From Scleroderma bovista (lineage: Eukaryota > Basidiomycota > Agaricomycetes > Boletales > Sclerodermataceae), in NCBI GenBank assembly GCA_037178675.1, contig JAYMGJ010000194.1, positions 1 through 64,000 on the forward strand: a DNA stretch of 64,000 nt, given 5' to 3'. This document shows positions 20,111 through 30,856 of this stretch, one piece after another. Numbering within the stretch: the first letter of the stretch is position 1; every line of letters starts with the position of its first letter. A program made the translations under genes and the position numbers. The notes beneath the pieces were generated by a model. It searched no databases and had not been told where the DNA came from. It worked only from the letters and a program-made list of their open reading frames with translations.

Positions 20111-22900
20111 GTAACTATGAAGCAAAACCATGAGTATTCACTGTGAAGTAAGAGAGAGAAACTGACCTCCAACGTCCATCTGCTTGACCACTGTAAATCA
20201 CTCTGGGGGATAAGGATATGGCCCATAGACAACATCCCAAGACCGCCCAATTCCTTCGGCATGTAGAAGATAGCTGGCGGGAAATGCTATGGCATCTTAC
20301 TGTTCAAGCCGATCTTTACACACATCTGAATCTTGTTCTCGGCTTTGACAAGGGCACCCAAAAGTTCATTTGTATGGATGACAGCTTCGCAATAGTATGT
20401 CATCAGCCTAATCAATGCAATATTCCACTTATTGACAATCTTGGAGAATGTCATCGAACCCGAACCCATGAGGACTTGGCGGATATGGTTGTTGAACTGC
20501 TGGATACCTGGATGGGAACACATCAGTAAAGGGCACCAATATGCATCCAACTGGATAATGATTTACCGTCATCAGAAACACACAGGAATGCCTGGGCTGT
20601 CTGCTCCTTCATCTGCTCGTTCATGAGATTCCAAACAGCATCCTTCAGCAAGAACTGCTCTCCACCCAGCGTCCTAATCTTCAGCAAAATGTGAACCTCG
20701 AAACCAGAAATCAAAAACAGGAGCTGTGGGTTATCCTTGGAATAGACACTAATGAAGGTGTCCTCCCATTCAATCATAGTCAAGGACCTAGGTAGGCTCT
20801 GTTTGACGTTCCAGAATACCACTCTCCCGAGATTCACATCGTGCTTGATAAGTCTCATGCGGCAATCCTGAGGCCAGCAACGCTTGCTGTTGGGAGGATT
20901 GGGGTTCACACTCAGCTATCGCCGAATAAGATAGGGCGCTTCATCTGAGAACATGGAGCCAATCAACATAGTGAGAGTACAGATGGATGGGGTGGCAAGT
21001 CTCCATAGCAGAAGCGCGATATTGGAAAAAGTTGTTCCCAGCCATCTCGCTGGCTTGCTGGAGACCGAGGATGAGAAGATCCAGTATGAGACCCTAATAT
21101 TGAAAGACAAATGCGGAGAATTGTAGACCACGGATAAGGTCATACACATTGGTGTGCGCCATCATGTCCTTGTAAGTTAGGACAGTGTTATTTTTTGCTG
21201 TGATGTAATCCGCCAGATTATGGTCCATAATCAAGCGGAGTAAGCGGTTGAGAAGCATCAGGTCGATCTTCTTGTACCCCTTGGAAACCACGGTTTCCGT
21301 CATGACAACACATTCACCCTCGCTGGTCTCCCAGACATCAGTAAGGTTGTTGATACCTTGACACCACTGTGGAAAAGAGACACAGCAAGTATATATTACC
21401 ATTGTGGATAAATAAGCATGGATAAGTAATAATAACCTCATATACAAGGAGTGGAGGAGGTTCTGTATCCACAGGTTTGATCCATGCAGGGAAAAGATCT
21501 TGCTTGTCGGCTTTGAAGAACAGGAATTGGTCAAGGTACTAAACAAGTCATGGTCAGGGGAAGTACAGAGAAAAGCACAAATAAAACTGACCACATCGGT
21601 GATCTGCTCCACTTGCTCAATGTCATAGCAAGGGATGAGTTTGTCATAGGTATTGAAAAACTCTATACCAGCCTCCTTGAACGCACGCTGGGTCAAGAGC
21701 AGACATTTGATACGTGACAAACCTGAATGAATAAATGAACCGAGTCCATTGCCATAAAGGATGGAAGCTTATATTCGTGTGGGTTGTCATAGGCTTGCTT
21801 GATGAGTGCCAGTTCCTCACGTTGCAACTGTTTAAGGCGACCCTTGACCGAGTATGCCTCTTTAAGCTTTTCAAGAGCCAAGACAATAAGAAAGGGATTA
21901 ATTAAGGGAATGAAAGTAGGTCTTACAGGAATGGGATAGGCACAAACTTTCGGCTTTCAAGCCAGTGGACAGTGGCCATGTAAATTGCAATGGCCTCTTC
22001 AGCACTGATGTACGGTCCATCCTTGAGATAGCCGTGCTGCCTCTCTTGTTCAGCTTTCAAGTATAATGCATTAAAAGAGGGTGAGGCAGGAAATTGCATT
22101 TTACTTACAGGTGAGATGCCAAGTTCTTCTTCACGACCACCTTGTCAACAGTGGCACCATGCTGGATACGCTCCTGGTTATAATGGGCAACACTGACCCA
22201 CCAAGAGTCTGCCTTGTTCGAGGGAGGGGGGGGCATCCATAGCAAATATTGTCCATTAAATGGCAGTCATGTGTCACAGGCCACATTGATGATGGCACTG
22301 TATATGAGATCCAGCTTCCTTCGTCGAGAAGGAAGGTGACTGCCCTAAGTAAATAGAATTCTTGTCCATTAAATAGTGATCGCGCATCACAGGTCACACC
22401 AGACTTTATATGTAGAATAGATGCGTAAACCTACTGAATATGAAATGACAATAAATGCATACCTTGCAGTGAATCAACAAGTTGAGCATGTTGTAACCCT
22501 GCCTGCAAACCTGCAAACCAGCCTTGACCCAATCCAAATGCATTGTTTGGAAAAATTTAGTCGCATTCAGTTGACGGAAGAGGTTCTTCCTCATCATAGC
22601 CTTCTCCAAATGGGCCTTGAGCTTGTTCAGAACGAAGAATTCTTCAGATGATGGTATGGCAATAATGGACAGACCTGGGGAGTGAGTTGTAAATGAGGGA
22701 AAGGGACAAAATCATTCCTCACCGCCAAGGTGTTGAACATGGCCATTCCAGGAGAACCCAAGTTTGAGCCTCTTTACTGTGACATGGACACATTTGACTC
22801 GGGCTGGAACGAGTTTAACGATATCAGCAAGCCATTATTCACCAACATATTCATACCAAGTACAGTCGCTTTCCGAGTGCGCCCCAAGCAATACAAGTTG
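20100..22900 (-). pseudogene. PRP8: Broken, intron-bearing partial copy of PRP8 (spliceosomal U5 snRNP core)
   Basis: Minus-strand blocks follow Prp8 order: [14 protein letters not shown] and [17 protein letters not shown] (about 22480-22600); [18 protein letters not shown] (about 22140-22195); [15 protein letters not shown] and HWLESRKF (about 21950-22050); [11 protein letters not shown] and [15 protein letters not shown] (21780-21870); [36 protein letters not shown] (about 21310-21370); [41 protein letters not shown] (20830-20890); [32 protein letters not shown]; and [20 protein letters not shown] (about 20200-20260). Prp8 is the catalytic-core scaffold of the spliceosome. This copy is dead: it has a stop at [13 protein letters not shown] (about 20917), a 1-nt deletion near the end at about 20185, and a gap of roughly 250 residues before SVAHYN, and the whole C-terminal half is missing. 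Retained introns mean a DNA-level copy, not a retrocopy. An N-terminal fragment lies inverted at 22730-22860 on the plus strand. Confidence 0.85.
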
Positions 22901-23479
22901 GCCATGACAGGTAGGGTGAGTGACCAAGAGCGGTAGGAAGGTCCATTGATGGCAGAGGATGTTTGCCAATGTTACACAGCAGGCAGTCAGAGAGGGGGAG
23001 GTGAGGGCAGAGGGAAAGGAACTCACTGCAGGTGCAGTCACACGAGGTAGCCTCATGGTGTGACACAAGGATCACCTTGATCACAAAAAAGTACGTACCA
23101 TGTACTAGGAAGCCTGGCCTATCAGCTCCAAGTTGAATGCTGCCTGTGTCACTATTGATCTCTTCTTCCCGTATATACAGTAGGGACTCTGGGTTAGTCT
23201 CCCAAGGCAGACCAAAGATTCAATGGAAGATAATTGTTCCCTCTGCGACTTACTCCGGGTGCATGAAAGGAGAATAATGTCAATTTCTCATGCTCATCCT
23301 GAAAAGGGAACACTTTTGAAAGTTGCACTTGTCACAAATTACTAAGCTCTTCCCCAGAACCCTTTGCAAGCAAGGCCCTGAATCCCATCACACCACGCAA
23401 TGTCCAGTTTTCACTGGGCTAGTCATTGCCTGGCAACTGCTCCACCACCACCACTGACACGTTCCCATCACTCCAAGGA
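22900..23479. other. Non-genic sequence between relics
   Basis: No gene recognised. It lies between the PRP8 relic and the third exon-like repeat copy. Confidence 0.45.
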
Positions 23480-24075
23480 TGAATTTATTCTTGACCACGT
23501 CACTTGGCTCAGGTGAGTGTTTTCGATCTTTGGTGTTCGACTGATATTTCTAGATTCAATTTTCAATCTTCTGCGTTGTTGCAGCATAGGTCTGAGGACC
23601 TCACAGAGGTGTTTTGAAGGGTCCCCAGGTGGTTGCATGGCTCACATGTTTGCATGGTAAGCTCTTTTGCCTTCTCGTGTCCAGCTAATGTTTTGCAAGT
23701 TTGACTTTGATTCTTTCACATCGTCATCGACATCTATGGACCTCATTTGGATGGTTACAGGGACTAATGGATGACCTTGATGACATAGGCAAGTTGTCAT
23801 TTTGTGATCTCTGGTATGGGCGGATGCACTGACACTCTGTGGACAGTTGTGCACCTTCAATTTGCCATCAGGCGATGTTGCCACTGCTTCCTGTGTCACA
23901 ACCCTCGCCGTTGCCGTCACCTCCATTTCATTTGCCAGCAATGTCGCTCGTCACCTTGCTCTCAACATCTCTTGTCTTGTTGCTGTTGTGCTCAATCCCC
24001 TTGCACGCATTTTTGACCGATCTCAAGGTATCGCATCCCCCCCTTCCTCCCCAAGGTCTCCGACTGCCATGTTCT
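23480..24075 (+). repeat. Exon-like repeat family, copy at right side of relic block
   Basis: The segment resembles 6840-7330 in the same orientation: a GTGAGT donor near 23513, an acceptor ending TTGCAG near 23585, the block CCCCAGGTGGTTGCATGGC (about 23620-23640) matching TTCCAGGTGGCTGCATGG at about 6945, a GTAAGC donor, and an Ala/Val-rich segment (23870-24040) that parallels 7190-7330. It ends close to the Copia LTR. It lacks the 171-bp tandem modules seen in the other two copies. The product is unknown. Confidence 0.5.
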
Positions 24076-24084
24076 GATGTTCTT

Positions 24085-24293
24085 GTGGTGAATGTGTGCG
24101 GGATATACGTCCGCGGAATGCGGCGGGAGCTTAGCTAGACTCAGAACAGACGAGAGTAGGTACGAGCGGGGAGACCTGTTTCCCCAACACTTTATTTGAG
24201 CTATATACTGTATGAAATCTATGGGGATGGGGTTATCGCGATCAGTGTGATCGCGCCGGCTTGCGCCGGCTTGTGGCTGTGTCAGCCTCAACA
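24085..24293 (-). repeat. 3' LTR of the Copia element
   Basis: On the minus strand a purine tract AAGGGGAG directly precedes TGTTGAGGCTGACACAGCC, the expected polypurine-tract/LTR junction right after the pol stop. The LTR contains GC-rich palindromic GCCGGCGCAAGCCGGCGC, a TATATAGC box and an AATAAA signal. The inner edge at 24293 is clear. The outer edge (about 24080-24095) is estimated, because no second LTR remains for comparison. Confidence 0.65.
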
Positions 24294-24300
24294 CTCCCCT

Positions 24301-27300
24301 TCAAGTTGGCGCCGGGAATCCCAGCCCCGTTCTATGTAGTTGGAATTTTGGTTTAGGTAGCGCTTTAGTAAATATATCTGCAGTCATGGCAGATGTAGGG
24401 CAGTATTCAATCTCAATCTCAGCTTCTTTGACTTTTTGCCTTATATAATGATTCCGAGTGTCGAAGTGTTTGGTGCGCTTGTGATACTGCGGGTTTTTGG
24501 CAATAGCTAATGCACCGTTATTGTCTCCGTAGAGTTTAGTTGGTCCGCATTGCTTGTAGCCTAACCCATTTAATAGGTTCCGCAGCCATGTGACTTCTCG
24601 CGCTGCATCTGCTAGCGCGATGTACTCGGATTCTGTTGAAGATAAGGATACACTTGTCTGTTTCCTCGATCCCCATGTGATCGCGCCTCCGCCCATGGTG
24701 AAGACGTACCCAGAGATGGATGTAGCGTCGTCGTTATTGGCATAGCTCGCATCGGAGTAGCCAAGGAACTGGTTCTCGCCAGGTTTTACCTCTTCAGCTT
24801 GGTAAGTTATCCCATAGCTTCGGGTTCCTGACAGATATTGCAGCACTCGTTTGGCAGCCGCCCAGTGTGACATCGCGGGGTTCGCCATGTACGACCCTAG
24901 TCTGAAAACGGCATAGGCAATGTCCGGTCTCGTTGCTACGGCCAGGTACATCAGTGATCCAATTAGTGACGCATAGTTATTGCTCTTGTCCTGTGCCTCC
25001 CCTTCAGAGGGTTGAAGTTGGACGTTTGGGTCCATAGGCACGGCTACTGGGTGAGAATCGGTGAGTCCTTCCTTTTGTAAGATAGCTTCAATATAATGTT
25101 TTTGTGAGACTGTGATCGTTCATCTTGCGCGATCCCTTTCGATCTCGATCCCAACAATCTTGGCAGGTTCTCCAAGGTCAGTAATTTCGAAGATTGCTTT
25201 AAGCTCGAGTTTCATTGTACTCATCAATTTGTTATTGCTCGCGAAAAGTAGCAGGTCATCGACCCATACGGCAACGACTTCGATTCCATCTGTCGTTCTT
25301 CTGGCGTATGCGCAGGGGTCTACCATGGTAGGTTTCCACCCCAGGGACTCTAATTGTTTGTTTAGCTCATCGTTCCACTCGCGCCCGGCCTGTTTTAGGC
25401 CATACAGGGATTTTATCAAGTGGCATACGCGGCCAGTCCTGTCGTCGTAACCCTCGGGCTGTTTCATATATATTTGTTCCTTGATTGTACCATTTAGGTA
25501 AGCGCCTTTGACATCCATTTGCTGAATTTCCCAGTCCTCAGCGACAGCCAAGGCCAACAGCGTTCGGATTGTTTCGAGGCGGACGACTGAGGAGAAAGTA
25601 TCGGTATAGTCCATCCCTGGCTGCTGTGAGTAGCCTCGGGCAACTAACCTCGCCTTATATTTCTGCAGGTTCCCATCCTTGTCATACTTTTTAGTGAGTA
25701 CCCATTTATTTGTTATCGGAGTGCGTCCCTCGGGGGGATCGACTAACTCCCAAGTGCCCATCTTATTTAGTTGATCAAGTTCGGCCTGCATGGCTTTTTC
25801 CCAGTCGGGCCAATCTGAAGATCGGCGCGCTTCGCTCAAGGTTCTCGGATTGTCGGGTGCGACACTATGTTCGCTGGATGCGGCATAGACTCTCTCAGCG
25901 GAGGTCACCTCTCTCTCACTCGTCTCGGGCTCGTCTGCCCATGGATCATCCAGTAGGCGATAATCATGGGTATGCCTCTGTCTCTGACTCTTTCTGACAT
26001 CGTCTTCTAACGTTTCGTCAGCGGTTCGCTTCCTTTTATGTTTCTCAGCGCTGCTCTCACACGGGTGAGTGTTCATGTCACTAACTGTCCCGTCAGGCAC
26101 TGCCATTGTCTCCCCTTCACTCTGCGCAGAGGTATTTTGCGCTGGAGTGGCAGTGTTGTTTGGTTGTGTTTGGGGAGTAGAAGGGAACCGAAAGTTGCGA
26201 GAGACACGCACCTGTCGTGTAGACGCGTCGTAGTATTTGATGGCTTTCGGGCCATCGACGAACCCCATGAAGGTATGTTCTTTGCTTCTGGGTTGTAATT
26301 TGAAAAGCTGACCTTCCGTTAGGATCCAGACAGGGCTTCCAAACTCTTGCAAGTGAGAGACATCCGGTTTGCGGCCACACCAAACTTCAAGCGGCGTTTT
26401 CGATTCAAGTGCCCGGGTGTGCGTGCGATTGCGCAGGTAAGCGGCGTGCGCGATGGCTTCGGGCCAAAGGAAGGTAGGTGTCTTCGTGGAAAAAATCATT
26501 GCTCGAGCTAACTCTGCCAGGGTGCGATTCATGCGCTCGGCAACACCATTCTGCGCTGGTGAGTAAGGCGCGGTGTACTCGAGTTTAATGCCTTTTAATG
26601 CACACCACCGCTGCAGGTCTCCGGTAATATATTTGCCACCATTGTCGGCGCGGAAACGTTTGGGAAAGAACTTATATTGTCGCTCGAGGTAAGCAACATA
26701 GCTTTTAAATTTATCGACGGCTTGATCCTTCGTCTTTAGGAATTCAATTGCAACACATCGGCTACAATCATCGACGAAGGATATGAAGTATTTCAGGCCA
26801 TGTATGCCGGTCGTACGGCATTCCCAAAGGTCTGTATGCGTGAGATCGCCGGGTTTCTCAGCGCGGTTTTCGCTCTGTCGTGGGAATGGATTGTGTGTCT
26901 GCTTTGCCTGTATGCATGCAGTACATTCGATTTTTGGTGAGTCATTCTCATCCACCGTCATTCCTGTGACCAAGTTTTTATTGAGCGTGCGTTGCAGTCC
27001 ACTTACACCCACATGCCCAAAGCGGCGGTGCCAGCTTTGCCAGGTGTTCGCCATCTCTGTCGAGATGGCCGTGCGCTCGGTATTTTTCTTCGCTGTGACA
27101 TGTAATAGGTACATTCTTTCAACCTTCTGTCCAACAGCAATCAACAATTTATTTTTATCATATAGATGAATGTGTCCGTCGCATATATCTGTGCGTCCTC
27201 CACTTTCGTCTAGTCGTGAAATGGAGAGGAGATTGTTTGGTGCCTGGGGCACATACAGTACATCACGTAGTATGATCGTAAATGTCTGTCCGTTTGTCCG

Positions 27301-27362
27301 ACTTGTTAATTTAACTGTCCCCCTGCCTTTAACAGGAACGTCCGTGTTCCCCACTCCTCTAA
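24301..27362 (-). pseudogene. pol: Copia pol: gag-pre-integrase, integrase, reverse transcriptase, RNase H
   Basis: The frame is open from 27362 down to 24301 except for one TGA at about 25117-25119. Domains in order: a pre-integrase zinc region (WHRRFGHV with later CTACIQAK); the integrase core with DLTHTDLWE, FRADNGGKYI and NGVAERMNRTLAEL supplying the D-D-E triad; a linker; reverse transcriptase with KARLVARGYSQ, YLNGTIKEQIYMKQPEGY and the catalytic VWVDDLLLF (WVDD rather than YVDD); and RNase H with YSDASYAN, SSTESEYIALADAAREVTWL and YGDNNGALAI. The stop follows IEIERDRAR, and the sequence continues TITVSQKHYIEAIL in frame. With only one nonsense mutation the copy looks fairly young. The product would copy and integrate the element cDNA. 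Confidence 0.85.
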
Positions 27363-27462
27363 GAGCTAGTTCGGGAGGAAAGTCCCATGATAAATCTAGG
27401 TAAAAAGACCCACAAAAAATCCACAAGGACTGTTGACATAAGCTGCAACATTCCAGCGGAGT
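27363..27462 (+). repeat. Left terminal inverted repeat of Harbinger element
   Basis: 100 bp from GAGCTAGTTCGGG to CCAGCGGAGT. It pairs with 30684-30784; the only difference seen is one extra A in the right copy's A-run. Confidence 0.93.
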
Positions 27463-27522
27463 AGTAATTACACAGTTCTAGTACTGTTGATAATTGCAAA
27501 ATAACTTTCACTCCCATCCATC

Positions 27523-28964
27523 ATGGCCAAGCACCCTTTAGATATCAATGAAGAATTCATTGAGTGGGATACAATTGTGGACTGTGGGCAAGATGTTGAC
27601 GAGGTGGAAGTGATTGATGGGGAGATTGAAGAAATCAACGACACCTATCCTATGGCTCAATTTCGTACTCAATTCAAGCTCCAATTTGAGGCCCTATACG
27701 CCATATCTGTTACTATCATCGAGGCGATTGCTCTAGCGACTCAGAGAGCCGAACTGATCCCATACCACACCTCTATCCTCTCTGGTGAAAGATGGATGCT
27801 GGAACTCTTGAATGGTCACCCCAAAAGGATCCACACCGAACTTGGTGTTCATAAGCATGTTTTTAAGATCCTAGTGGATGAGCTTCAGCGCCATGGATTC
27901 AATCACTCAAAGCACGTCACTCTCGAGGAGCAACTTGGGATTTTTCTATATACCGCTGTTACTGGCCTGACAATCAGACATGTTGGAGAGCGTTTCCAGC
28001 GATCGAACGGTACCATCTCAAAGTAAGCATTGAATTGACATGTCTCGTATGACTGCTCATGATTAGTAGATACTTCAAGGAGATGCTCTTCGCATTTTCG
28101 TCACCCGGAATTTACACAAAATATGTACAACTTCCCCGTACTGACGCTCTGGTCCACGCTTCTATCCTTGACAACCCCAAGTTCCACCCATTTTTTGAAG
28201 ATACGATCGGTGCAATTGATGGGACACACATTGCATGTGCCCCATCTGCGGAGGAAAGAGATGCGTCGCGAAATCGCAAAGGATTCATGTCGCAGAATTG
28301 TCTCCTATGTTGCGACTTCGACATGCAATTCACGTACGTGCTCAGTGGCTGGGAAGGCTCAATGGCGGATGCATCAATCTACCATGATGCACGGTTGAGC
28401 GACCTAGCTATCCCTGACGACAAATACTACCTCGCTGACGCAGGGTTTCCGAATTGCCGCCAGCTATTGGTTCCCTATCGTGGGCAACGGTATCATTTAG
28501 CAGAGTGGGGCCGCGCACAGACCCGGTGAGTTTATTCTAGTCTTCTTTAATTCACAATGACTCACTTCACATCAAGGCCTGTCAACGCACAGGAGCTGTA
28601 TAACCTCCGCCATGCACAGCTCCGCAATGTCGTCGAGCGCATCATTGGTGTACTCAAGCGCCGCTTCCGAGTTCTTATCGTGCCTCCGGAATATTCTATG
28701 GACATTCAGGCTCGCATCCCACCCGCTTTGGCTTGCATGCACAACATTATCCGTACATGGGACCCGGTAGAGCTGGAAGAGGTTGAGGCCGGAGCTATTC
28801 CATCGCTGCAGACCTCTGAAGGCATGTCTGGCTTGATCGCTGATGGTGTCCCCACTAACGCAGATCGTGAGTGGATGTCTGCAAAGCGGGACAGGATTGC
28901 CCAAGATATGTGGGCCAGTTACACTGCAGAACGCACGCGGAGGGGTGATCCAGTCGCACTTTAA
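27523..28964 (+). CDS. PIF/Harbinger transposase (DDE superfamily)
   Basis: Three exons: 27523-28022, 28067-28525 and 28577-28964, with introns 28023-28066 (GTAAGC...TTAG) and 28526-28576 (GTGAGT...CAAG). The spliced protein is about 448 residues. The N-terminal 100 residues are acidic. Residues about 110-175 form the helix-turn-helix-like region with GIFLYTAVTGLTIRHVGERF. The catalytic DDE_Tnp_4 domain follows with D in GAIDGTHI (28218-28220), D in LADAGFPN (28437-28439) and E in VVERIIGVLKRRF (28635-28637), then PPALACMHNI. All three acidic residues are present and no stop interrupts the joined frame, so activity is plausible. It would excise and reinsert the element together with the Myb/SANT partner encoded on the opposite strand. 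Confidence 0.92.
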
Positions 28965-29086
28965 CTAGTTGATACATACTCTCGCATACCAGTAGGAATT
29001 CACGCATCACTCGAATAAAGAGAGATGATGACACCCGATGCAAAGACAATACAGTAGCATGAAAGAACTACAAATGTGATGTGTAA

Positions 29087-30587
29087 CTAAGTTTCCCGTA
29101 TCTCTTTGAGCCGCAACTCAATCCATGCCTTGCGACCAGCAGCGAAACGGACGGGATCCTTTGTGAGCGAAAGATATGTATCAGCAAAAATGACATTGTC
29201 AGTGAGAAGATCCAAGAAACGAGCCAACTCATCAGGTGAGACGAGGGCCATATCAAGCTCGAGGAATTGCTCCCTTGCCTTCCGGGATAGCGGATGAGTT
29301 GGAATGCGTGCCATGGCTGAGGGGCTAGTAGCTACAGATCCCTCCGAGACGGTGCTCTTTTCACCCTTCCAAGTCTCCCTAAACTCGGCTTGGATACCTT
29401 CCAACCGGTGCTCCAAACGCCCTATCACCTCACTATTCCCAGCACGTCGCTTTCGAGCCGATGATGAATTGGAGACCCTGGATCCAGCCAAGGAACTTGA
29501 TATAATCGAAGAGCCATCACCGTCTGCCTTCCGCTTCTGAGAGCGCTCGATACGAGCTGAGACACTAGATGACGGTTTGATTGAGCTAATATTTGAACCA
29601 TTAAACGAAGAGGGTGCGGTCGGAGGAGTGAAGCTTGTTGGCGTGGCAGGAATTCCAGCAGATTGGTCGGAAGGCCAACTGAAGGCAGTCTGGGTGTTGG
29701 TTGGAACAGTGCACGGCGCGGAAGGTGCGAGAGGGGGAGATGAATCCACTGGTACATGGTTGGAAGGCCAACTGAAGGCAGTCTGGGTGTTGGTTGGAAC
29801 AGTGCACGACGCGGAAGGTGCGAGAGGGGGAGATGAATCCACTGGTACATGTTGAGGGGCATACATCTCCATGTCGTTAGCAGTGCATGGAGCGACAGAG
29901 AGTCCCCCCACGGTGCTATTACTACCTTCGTCATGCGAACTGCTACCGGTGGAAATGCCATCAGTAGTAGAACGCGGAGCACTGAGGCTTAACGCAGAGA
30001 AACGATTTAAGCCCTTGCCCTTAGAGGGCATGAGCGGCTTCATTTTATCATAGTGTACCCAGCCTTTTGTTTTGAAAGTAGTTGCATCCTTGTGTATCTG
30101 TCAACATTACCGTTAGCCTAGATCAGCGTCCTTCTTATGGTGATGTACCTTGACGTATCCATCCCACACAGCCTTGTTCTCCAGACCGATATTGGCCCCT
30201 AATTCAAGCGAATATGCGAACCCGGACGTATTCACAATGTGATCAACGACTTCGAACATCTTTCTCAGCTGCCATAGGCAATATCAGTTGATTATTCCAT
30301 TAGTATTTAGGTCAAAAATTACTCACCCTTTTGTACTTGTCCTTACATCCTTTGGGAGTCTTGGGTCCTCCTTTGCTGGGGTTGGCAAGAGCAGCAGCAA
30401 CCCCATTCCAAAAAGGTGCCCGGAAATTCATGCCCTGGCCAGCCGATGCCTTGTGAGAAATAGCCAGATCAAGGAGAGTATCAATGTCTGCATCTGACCA
30501 TGATGCCGATCCCGATGGCGGCATGGCTGCTTGGTGAGAAGTAGATGTACCCTTGGTGGGTGAGCGTGATGACTTCTTGGAGGGCAT
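29087..30587 (-). CDS. Myb/SANT-like DNA-binding protein of the Harbinger element
   Basis: The gene starts at ATG 30587 (MPSKKSSRSPTKG). Exon 1 holds the Myb/SANT-like domain: WSDADIDTLLDLAISHK, MNFRAPFWNGVAAALANP, KGCKDKYKR. After an intron near 30270-30325 the domain continues with MFEVVDHIVNTSGFAYSLELG and, after a second intron near 30100-30150, with VWDGYVKIHKDATTFKTKGW. The last exon (to 29087) is a Ser/Pro/Thr-rich linker with a 31-residue in-frame duplication and a helical C-terminus (ELDMALVSPDELARFLDLL, RFAAGRKAWIELRLKEI). In Harbinger systems this protein binds the terminal DNA and helps the transposase enter the nucleus; that role here is by family analogy. Exact borders of the two inner introns were not resolved. 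Confidence 0.8.
29669..29854. repeat. 93-bp tandem duplication inside the Myb/SANT ORF
   Basis: Copies 29669-29761 and 29762-29854, both starting GGAAGGCCAACTGAAGGC, differ at few positions. The 93-bp length preserves the reading frame and duplicates HVPVDSSPPLAPSA and TVPTNTQTAFSWPS. Confidence 0.9.
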
Positions 30588-30683
30588 GACAGAAAGAGAG
30601 AGCAAGAGAGCGACGTGTGAGCCACACTGCGGTGTTGATACTACTAACCCCGCCTCCAACACGGCATCTCGGCCAGAGCCTGA

Positions 30684-30784
30684 ACTCCGCTGGAATGTTG
30701 CAGCTTATGTCAACAGTCCTTGTGGATTTTTTTGTGGGTCTTTTTACCTAGATTTATCATGGGACTTTCCTCCCGAACTAGCTC
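30684..30784 (-). repeat. Right terminal inverted repeat of Harbinger element
   Basis: 101 bp, the reverse complement of the left repeat with one additional base in the poly-A/T run. It ends at C30784 before the TAA duplication. Confidence 0.93.
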
Positions 30785-30856
30785 TAAACGACCCAGCCCA
30801 TGATTCGAAAATCCATTTCAGTACTCGAACTACACCACTACACGCAGCTAAACTCA

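Larger units (their letters stand above)
24085..27362 (-). mobile_element. Copia-type LTR retrotransposon, 5'-truncated
   Basis: The integrase-before-RT order and motifs identify Copia (Pseudoviridae-like). It keeps the 3' LTR and nearly all of pol, but gag, the protease start and the 5' LTR are missing. The left end of the Harbinger transposon (27363) lies immediately upstream of the remaining pol. Beyond the Harbinger there are only about 70 bp before GCN1, with no clear Copia sequence, so the 5' part was lost separately from or before the insertion. Confidence 0.85.
27363..30784 (+). mobile_element. Complete PIF/Harbinger DNA transposon (3422 bp)
   Basis: Both ends carry an inverted repeat starting GAGCTAGTTCGGGAGGAAAG. 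They are flanked by the 3-bp direct repeat TAA at 27360-27362 and 30785-30787, matching the TWA target preference of PIF/Harbinger. Inside are a DDE transposase gene (plus, 27523-28964) and a Myb/SANT-like gene (minus, 29087-30587), the standard two-gene content, arranged tail to tail. The repeats are nearly identical and both genes look open, so the copy may be recent and autonomous. Confidence 0.93.

Noticed and set aside
20218..20529. 103-codon plus-strand open frame
   Set aside because: It is the antisense of well-conserved Prp8 blocks on the minus strand.
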